From Ianthella basta (taxonomy: Eukaryota; Porifera; Demospongiae; Verongiida; Ianthellidae): a stretch of DNA of 64,000 bases. The notes below the pieces were generated by a model that saw nothing but the letters and a program-made list of their open reading frames with translations, searched no databases and was not told where the DNA came from. A program made the translations under genes and the position numbers. Of the stretch, positions 57,073 to 64,000 are shown in pieces; the stretch's first letter is position 1, and the number at the start of each line of letters is the position of its first letter. The stretch is taken from positions 6,061,950 through 6,125,949 of the forward strand of contig OZ025887.1 of assembly GCA_964019415.1 (NCBI GenBank), written 5' to 3'.

Positions 57073-58287
57073 TTCAATTCTCCACCTTGCCACAGCTTGC
57101 ACACGAATACACCACCTTCTTTCAACAGAGCATGTGAAAAGGCAAGAGCGCTCTCGCACAGGTCCTGTGTACAACAGATACAAGTATCAATGCAGTCACA
57201 TAACTGGAGTTCAGTAGTTGAGCTGTCCACTCACTGACCAGCACCCGCGCATGGTCTAGCTGGTGGATACCACTTGCATTTGGTGCCATGTCGCTGCATG
57301 AGGAGGGGCAGAAGGTACGTACGTAGTGCGTCCAGTGCTAGCTATGCACAGCCCAATCAGAAGACTGCTTCCATCATGCACCCACCTCATCACCACATCT
57401 GCTTGATGCCCTCTGAGGACCTCCAGCACTTTCTGCCAGGTCTCAGGCAGAGTAACATTGTTGTTGTCCAGTAGGACTACTCCAGGCAAGGGCTCCATGC
57501 CTGTAGAGGATACAGCCACGCAAGTCAAAGTATAATCATACAAGTAACATGTGTACACATGTGTGCGCACACACACACACACACACACAGTAATGGTACA
57601 CTCACGTTTGATATCCACTGCTATTACAGCCCCTCTAGCCATCCTCTCTACAGTGGACAAGGACCCAGCACACTGCATTCCACTAGCTTGATGCACAATG
57701 TCTCCACTCCTCGGCCCACTCAGTCAACTTACTCAGTTCCTCCTCCTTCAGCTTGTTTGAATGTGTCCTCAGTGCAGCAACCTGGGACCAAGACCCCGGA
57801 GATGCTCCACAGTCCACCTGCATGGTGGGGTAAGGCCAGGGCAACAGCACTCTGCGTGCTCACTGCACAGTGTCTTTGCTTCTCTGCCAACCACGCATTG
57901 CATATTCAATGCTGAGGTCTACAAACCTCACCACAATGCTCCCTTGCTTCAAGAAGTGATGCTTGTCGTCGATAGCCATCAACTTGTATGCACTTCGTGC
58001 TCGGAATCGCTCCGCCTTCGCTTGCTTCACGAAAGGATCCTACAAACAACACAAGATGAAGACTTAATAGGTCTAGATCTGGACCAACAGTCACTCGTTG
58101 CCAGTGACTGCAACATTATGTCTTCGTTTCTAACCGATTGCTGTCTCTTGAGCCATCTTGACGAGCTAGGAGTCTTCCCCTTCGGTGCGTTTGAAGTGGT
58201 GCTGTACAATTTTCTAACCAGACGGACCGCATGGGACACAGCATAGATTTGCTGGCTTTGGTGGACGCCTGTAGACATTAGCGCCAT
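56844..58287 (-). CDS. MRM2: MRM2/FTSJ2, mitochondrial 16S rRNA 2'-O-methyltransferase
   Basis: MRM2 methylates a ribose in the A-loop of mitochondrial large-subunit rRNA. Exon 1 (58287 down) starts MALMSTGVHQSQQ and is basic and Ser-rich, a likely mitochondrial presequence. It splices after SSSRWLKRQQS to 'DPFVKQAKAERFRARSAYKL' (about 58039), with the catalytic Lys of RrmJ/FtsJ enzymes. The SAM-binding loop 'DCGASPGSWSQ' is near 57815. 'GAVIAVDIKR' (57635), 'EVLRGHQADVVM' (57420), and 'SDMAPNASGIHQLDHARVL' (57290) follow, then 'LLKEGGVFVCKLWQGGE' (57130) and 'RKESAEVYFVAKGY'. The K-D-K-E catalytic set is present. TAA stop at 56844-56846. Divergent from the next gene; its start lies in CAGCAAGATGGCGCT. 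Confidence 0.93.
57029..57070 (-). repeat. (CA)n tract, TG in MRM2 sense
   Basis: Twenty or so CA units in an MRM2 intron; a second, shorter tract lies at 57569-57590. Confidence 0.9.
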
Positions 58288-58420
58288 CTTGCTGGTGTCA
58301 TGAATACTATTAACGGTGGGGCGTGGCAGCTCCAGTTAGCAACGGGCGACTTGTGCTCTTTGCCACTCCTGCCCGTACAGTTAACGTTGTAAACACTCCG
58401 GTACGGTTTAGCGTCCAGCG
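58288..58420. promoter_or_regulatory. Bidirectional promoter, MRM2 / cadherin-like-TPR gene
   Basis: 133 bp between start codons. The MRM2 start itself lies in a YY1-like CAAGATGGCG on the minus strand. Confidence 0.55.
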
Positions 58421-61400
58421 ATGGACAACTGCGACCTGTCTAAGCTGACGGTCAAGCCGGGAAAGCTGGCACCCAAGTTCTCTCCCACTGTCCTGGAATA
58501 TTCGGTCACCTTGGCTAGTGATATAGAAGAGGTTAAGTTTGCCCCCCTCACGAGCGACAGTGGAGCCTCCTACATTATCAAGGTGGGTTGGTCCGGGTGC
58601 AGCAGAGGGAGAGTGAATCTGCACCTGTTATGAAGCCATATATAGACTGCAAGACTTCATTTGTTGCAAAATACTATAGCTAGTTTTATTGCGGACCATA
58701 TCTACGTAGTTGATGACAGTTAGTGTGTGTGTGACATTTTGGTGCCTGCCTGTGTATCATGGAATATCCATTTGCACTGCAGGGAGTAGCAGGTGGTGGA
58801 AAGACCCTAGCTCTTGCAGAAGGTCAGACAGTATCAGTGGAGTTGGAGGTGACTGCAGAGGATGGCAAGAGCAACAAGACCTACACTGTCATTGTGCGAA
58901 GGCTCTCACAGGATGACGCCTCTCTGAGCTCTCTGGAAGTGTCAGTTGGGAGGCTTTACCCACGGTTCTCGCCACTCAAGACGCACTACTCCTGCCATGT
59001 ACCGTGCTGTGTGGACACACTCACACTGAAGGCAAAACCAGAGGATGCCAGCATGAAGGTCACATCTGGCAGTGGTGCTCCGCTCTCCTCCTTTACCCTG
59101 CAGGCAGGCGTAACCAAGATAGAAGTGGCTGTCATTTCATCCAAGGGAACTAAGACTGTTGTCTACACAGTCATGGTTGTGAGGAACCCAGTGGCCTACA
59201 CGCGTGAGCTTGAAGAAGCTGGAGCCTCCGCACGCCTGCCCCTGTGCTGTTCATTATGCTGGAACCTGGCCCACTGCCCAGTCCGAGTGAAGGGTTGCAA
59301 GCAGGTCTTCTGCCATGGCTGCTTGACAGAATTAACCAGGAAGCACAAAATTAACCCCCTAACAGGGGAGGACCTGTCCGGGGATGATTGGTGGGAGGCT
59401 TGTCCTCAGTTGGATGATGCTCTGGCTGTAGCCAAGGTGTCCTGCACCCTGCCAGGAGGTGAGAAACTAAAGGGCAGTGCTGCTGAACTGGGAAAGCTAA
59501 TCCGTCAGGCTCGTACCACAGTGGAGGCTGAAACCACCGTGTCATGCCCACAGTGCAGCTGTGTGCTCCCCGTCACTGACAAGGACGTGCACCAGAGCCT
59601 CCTGTGTGCAGCCAAGCACTCACCAGAGATGCCCCCACACAAGATAGAGCTGCAAGGCTGGGAGAAGCGCATGAGGAGGGAGACTGGAGAAGAGAAGGCA
59701 GACGCCTTGATCAAGGAGGCTGAAGACTATGAAAAGAAGTACCTCAGCTGCGTCCATGTGTCTGCAATGCAAGCAAGCAAGAGTCCAGCAGACCTCCTGT
59801 CGCAGGCAATGGCAAATGTAGCTGCTGCCATCAAGCTCTCCCCCAATGCCTCACAGCACCACCTCAAGCTGGGATTGTTGCTGGAGGAATCCTTCTACAT
59901 GGCTGACATCTATGGTGTACAGCAGGAGAAGGAAGAGGAGGCTGAGGGAGAGGAGGGAGAAGACCTTGCATCAGAGGACTCCAAGGAGGAGGAATTCCTG
60001 GCCATCTGTCAGCTTCACGGTGTGGGCTCTGGTGCCCCCCTGGCCCTGCAGCTCAAGGCAGTCGACACTGAGTATCAGTCGCTCAAGGATGCAGGACAGA
60101 GCTTCAAGGCTGAGCACGTCCAGCAGCTGTATGCTTGGAAGTCAAAGAAGGCACTGCAGGTACAAAATATTGCATGAACAGACACATGTGTGATGTAGTG
60201 TAGTGTAGTGCGGTGTACATGTATGTAGTCTGGTATGGTACTGTATGGTATGATATGGATACAGTACAAGTATAGTACTCTGACTCACATTTATATTGTG
60301 TTCCAACTTGTTTTACAACCGCTTCATGTTGTCACATTCCTTAGACATCAGATCTCAGCCTATATAAGAGTTGCCTAGTAAGAACAGTCCACCCCACCCC
60401 CACCGCAGGCCTCTCAAGGAGCGTACGTAGGCAACTCTGAGGGACCAGTGGCTAGAGCTATGCACAAGTGCCGGGATGCAGTGAAGGCCTCCCCCTCCAG
60501 CCACACGGCGCAGTACCACCTTGGACGTCTGCTTCTTCTCACCGGACAGCCCTCTCAGGCCCTACCCCACCTCAGGGCAGCACTCGGGATAAAGCCCACT
60601 CACGCAGAGTCTAGGTATGTGGGGGTGTATGTATGGGGCAGTAACTCTGTCTGTGTTGGGGGCCGAGGGTGATGTAGTTCCACACAGCAGGCAACCAGGA
60701 AATGACTTACTCTACTCCTGTGTGTGTCTTACCTACCATCAGGTTCTGTCTTGGGCTAGCTTTGGCAGCTGAAAAGAAGTCCAGTCCTCAGGCAGCCATT
60801 TTGATAAGGGAGGGGCTTGCAGTCTACTTGAGCCACCTCAGTGAGAGGTGTGAGACGATTGTGGAGCAGCAAGTCCCTCCAAAGAGTATTCTGTCTGATG
60901 AGTTCTGGAGGTCCACCAATGTGCTCATCTGCAGAGGATTCCTGGTGTTGGCCCAACTTGGGGGATCAGGGGGATTAACAAAGTTGTCATGTCTACTCCA
61001 GGCCAGCCATTTTGTGTGGACCCTCCCTTGTCATCACAAGGGGTCAACCCACAATCAGCTGGTGTGGACCTGGTCTGAAGCAAGGTGTGCTATAGTTGGT
61101 CACATGACATGCATGTGACCATCTAGATGGTGTTAAAGCTTGCCTTAATGATGTCCTTCCATGTGGTTCCCCCACAGGTACCTTCTTCAGCAGAGCTCAT
61201 CTGAGGAGGAGTCACTGCCACTATGCCGTACGTTTGCCTCCCTCCTAGACCACATGGGACTGGATCCCAGTCCTAAACTTACAGACATGAAAGTGAAAGT
61301 GAGTTCTGGAACATAAACAGCTCTGCAGTGATGAAGTGTGTGCACCACAAACACAATGTTAAGTGTCCACTATTCACTGATCGCAAGAGGGACTGTGCTG

Positions 61401-62694
61401 TATAATGTACATACAAGTTCACATTGCTGCACGCCCACGCACATTGATTGCATGCTGGAGTTATGGTGCATGCAGGCTAGTGTGGTGCTGGAAGAGTTCA
61501 CTGTCCCTTGCTCCTCGTGTGTGTGCTGTTCAGGTGTGTCAGTCACGTGTATCCCATGAGCCGTGGTCCAGTGAGGCCCTCTACCAGCTGGGAGCAGCTC
61601 AGCTCGCCTGCTTTGAGGCAGATGAGACTCAGAGTGATTTGCTCACTTGGGCTGAGAAGAGCTTCAGAGCCAGTCTGACTTGTGAGGGAAAGAGTACTGC
61701 AGGAGAGGGAGCACCAGAGGCACTTGCGACACAGGGCTGGTGGAAAGCAACAAAGAATGAGGACAAGAGCAAGACAGCAAAGGGCGAAGGCAAAGGTGAG
61801 CCTGTGAAGAAGGCTCCTCCACAAGGTGGAGTTAAGGCTCCACCACCAGGAGTGAAGACTGCTTCAGTGAGTGGCCCGGCAGCCAAGGGAGGTAGCTCCA
61901 CCGGGGTAAAGCGGGCACCACCACAGAAGGGTCCTGTCAAAGCTACAGCTCCCCGCGGCAAGCCAGCTGCCTGCCACTCCACAGTCGGAAGAGGCAAAAC
62001 AACTGCAGAAGCAGGGCCAAAGGCGTTTGATGCTCGGAGTGGCAGAGGAGGGGCTATGGGGCCGAGCACTAAGCCAGGTCCTGTTAAACCAGGCACAAAA
62101 GAGGCTGTTCCTCCTGCCACAAAGTCCTCAACTGATGCTGCACTCTCCAGTACCCCACAGGATCAAGGGGCGTCACCTCCACCTGCTGCCACCCAGAAAA
62201 GTGGCGAAGTGAACAAGAAAACACATCATGCCAGACTGGGCTTGGCGCGCACCCTCCTCAAGCAAACTGGACACAAGGATGCTGCAGAGGAGGCCATTGC
62301 ACTGTACCGAGAGGTAATGACGATGGCACCAAGTGTTCACGATGCCTACATTGAGCTGGGAGAGCTGCTGGCCAAGCGAGGAGACACACTTGCTGCAGTA
62401 AAAGTGTACTCCAAGTTCCCTTTCTCTGAGGAGCCTTCATTTGATGATGGCTACCTCTATGGTGAGATAGTTCATCACCTGATGGCAGCAGAATGCTACA
62501 ACGACCCTCTACTGGAGAAGAGCCTCATCGCACTGGGCCGCGTGTTAGGCATCAACGCACTGGAGAAGCAGTATGCCGTGCTGGAGTCAAAGTTTCAAAG
62601 CTCTCTGCTAAAGAAAGTCACTGCTGGTATCCACGGCAAGCCAGTGGATGACCCTAGCCTGCAGGCCTTCTTCAAGTTCAAGTGCTGGGCTTGA
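58421..62694 (+). CDS. Cadherin-like beta-sandwich / zinc-finger / TPR protein
   Basis: Six exons (58421-58582, 58793-60159, about 60408-60616, 60743 to about 60980, about 61181-61300, about 61535-62694) encode roughly 1050 residues. The N-terminus has two copies of a pattern typical of the cadherin-like beta-sandwich domain (Pfam PF12733): 'LSKLTVKPGKLAPKFSPTVLEYSV' and 'LSSLEVSVGRLYPRFSPLKTHYS', each followed by 'YTVIVRR'/'YTVMVVR'. Next is a Cys-rich RING-like finger (LCCSLCWNLAHCPVRVKGC .. VFCHGCL) and a second Cys/His group ('CPQCSCVLPVTDKD'). TPR-like helices follow ('AQYHLGRLLLLTGQPSQALPHLRAAL'), then a Lys/Pro/Ala-rich linker and a C-terminal TPR ('AYIELGELLAKRGDTLAAVKVYSKF'). I do not recognise a named orthologue. 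A ubiquitin-ligase or scaffold role is possible from the RING-like finger only. AATAAA at 63004. Confidence 0.85.
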
Positions 62695-63102
62695 CCAACG
62701 ATCGAGCTAGCACACTTGTAGCTGCACAGACATACACACATACTGTACACATGCAGGTGTATTCATCCAACTTTTGCATAATTTTCTTAGTAAAGAATGT
62801 TTCCGAATGCATGGTCTAAGTATCTCTTTTTATCAAATGCCCCTCGTCCATATGCATGTACTGTATACACTGTAGCTGTATACTCCTGAGGAGTGGAACG
62901 TACCTCCTTATAAAGGACACCATTCATGAATACAGCACCAAGGCTGTTGCATGCAGTGCAAGCTATTATTATAGTAAACAATGCCATACGTACAAGTCTA
63001 TGCAATAAAAAAAGTTGTATAACACGTGACAAGTTATATCACTCATGGCACACACTATGACATGAAGTGCGGTGGAACGGTGGATGGTCAAAGATTGATG
63101 GT
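62695..63102. other. Convergent intergenic region
   Basis: 3' flanks of two convergent genes, with AATAAA at 63004-63009 on the plus strand. No other feature was recognised. Confidence 0.6.
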
Positions 63103-64000
63103 TCAGTCATCCACATCCTCCATCTCGCTCTCACTATCATCACTCTCTGCACCCTCACTATCAGAGCTGGAGGGTAACACAGCCATCAATGAGGACGAGC
63201 CTCTGCTGTCTTCAAAGGAAGGATCATTCAGATACGTGTCAGTCACTCGCAAAGGAGGTGTGGCTGTTGCTCCAGGAGGTGTGGCTGTTGCTCCAGGAGG
63301 TGTGTCTGTTACCCCAGGAGGTGTGTTTGTTGCCCCAGGAGGTGTGTCTATTGCCCCAGGTGTGCCCAACATGCTGGAAGGTGTGTCGACCATAATCTCC
63401 TCCTCCTCCTCCTCCTCCTCCTCCTCCTCTTCGCTGCTCTGTTGGGGACTGGTCTGCAGATCTTGCTGCAGAAGGCTGGTCAGGTCAACACCAGCATCCA
63501 GGCTGATGTCTGTCCCGCCCCCCTCCTCAAGAAAGAGGGAGGGGTCCACCTTGCCACTCCCCAGTACCATGAGGTCCAGGTCCAGAGACCCAGCAGCGGG
63601 TATGGGAAGGTTGCCAATCTCCAGCGATTCGTCAACCGCTATCTCTCCCAAAGGGGTGCTGGCTAAAGACTCCTCAGTTACTTCATGAAAGCTGCGCGTT
63701 GAGGCTTCTTTGCGACTCTCCACCTCTGCAATCTTGGCCTCCAACTGCTCCAGTCTCTCTCTGTTCTGTTAGCAACGGAAGGACAAGAACCACTCAGCTG
63801 TGTGTGTGCGTGCGTGCGTGTGTGTGTGCATGCATACCTCTTCAATTCCCTGTCGGGACACCTCTCGCATCTGCTCTGTGGTTTTGGTGAATACACTGTC
63901 AGCACCTGTCATGTGACAAACACGGAAGGTCGAGTGATGGTCATGTGACTGCATCATGTGATGCAACCTTGCCCACCATTGTAAGTAACACTGTTCGCCA
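63103..64000 (-). CDS. Unrecognised acidic protein, C-terminal part
   Basis: Three visible exons: 64000-63977 (continues off the window), 63905-63838 and 63765-63103, joined as ANSVTYNGADSVFTKTTEQ and RQGIEE|NRERLEQLEAKIAEV. The second and third exons form a short predicted coiled coil. The rest of the last exon is acidic and disordered: a run of Glu (63390-63430), a 7-residue Thr/Pro/Gly repeat, and the end DDSESEMEDVDD with TGA 63103-63105. I do not recognise the family. Such tails are common in nuclear and chromatin proteins, but nothing here proves this. Confidence 0.75.
63249..63370 (-). repeat. Coding 21-bp repeat (TPPGATA heptads)
   Basis: About six copies of a 21-bp unit (plus strand GGTGTGGCTGTTGCTCCAGGA) encode TPPGATA/TPPGVTD heptads in the last exon of the preceding gene. 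Confidence 0.88.

Overview
The window is nuclear DNA from an invertebrate animal. The genes carry short spliceosomal introns (GT..AG, roughly 80-1500 bp), and the set is typical of metazoans: BIRC6, AK7, EXO1, MED6, SMG6, TIMM9, a TTLL, a TET dioxygenase with its own CXXC finger, PRIMPOL and MRM2. The very compact layout, with gaps of 70-700 bp and many head-to-head pairs, together with the retroelement remnant type, would fit a sponge or another early-branching marine invertebrate. That assignment is inference; nothing here fixes the species.

Layout, left to right: 3' part of BIRC6 (+, ends 6856); small PH-domain protein (-, 7549-8190); AK7 (+, 8270-12533); intronless GMC oxidoreductase (-, 12664-14484); EXO1 (+, 14630-18536); intronless CCDC97 (-, 18826-19785); MED6 (+, 19855-21658); intronless DNAJC22 (-, 21840-22955); a retroelement ORF relic and a 22-bp minisatellite (23100-24215); SMG6 (-, 24627-30936); TIMM9 (+, 31025-31970); a membrane-anchored TTLL (-, 32952-41295); TET (+, 41702-52428); PRIMPOL (+, 53104-56676 or 56851); MRM2 (-, 56844-58287); an unusual cadherin-like/zinc-finger/TPR protein (+, 58421-62694); and the 3' end of an unrecognised acidic protein (-, 63103 to beyond 64000). 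Thirteen of the 15 neighbouring gene pairs are on opposite strands, and six pairs start head-to-head within 69-406 bp.

These genes do not form one pathway. Several concern genome maintenance or RNA (EXO1, PRIMPOL, TET, SMG6, MRM2, MED6, CCDC97); others are cytoskeletal, ciliary or metabolic (TTLL, AK7, GMC), proteostatic (BIRC6, DNAJC22) or mitochondrial (TIMM9, MRM2). Neighbours are linked mainly by shared bidirectional promoters, not by operons.

The second striking property is tandem repetition. Nearly every long intron carries a (TG)n/(CA)n tract or a minisatellite (10, 20, 21, 24, 27, 28, 30, 31 or 51 bp units). The largest are about 58 copies of a 27-mer and 45 copies of a 20-mer inside TTLL introns. 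Some units are whole codons and stay open in reading frame. Two arrays are truly coding (a 9-residue repeat in BIRC6 and a 7-residue repeat in the last gene), and a third, in a BIRC6 intron, would be translatable if the intron were retained. A hAT transposon relic lies in a TET intron and a MITE-like element in a TTLL intron.
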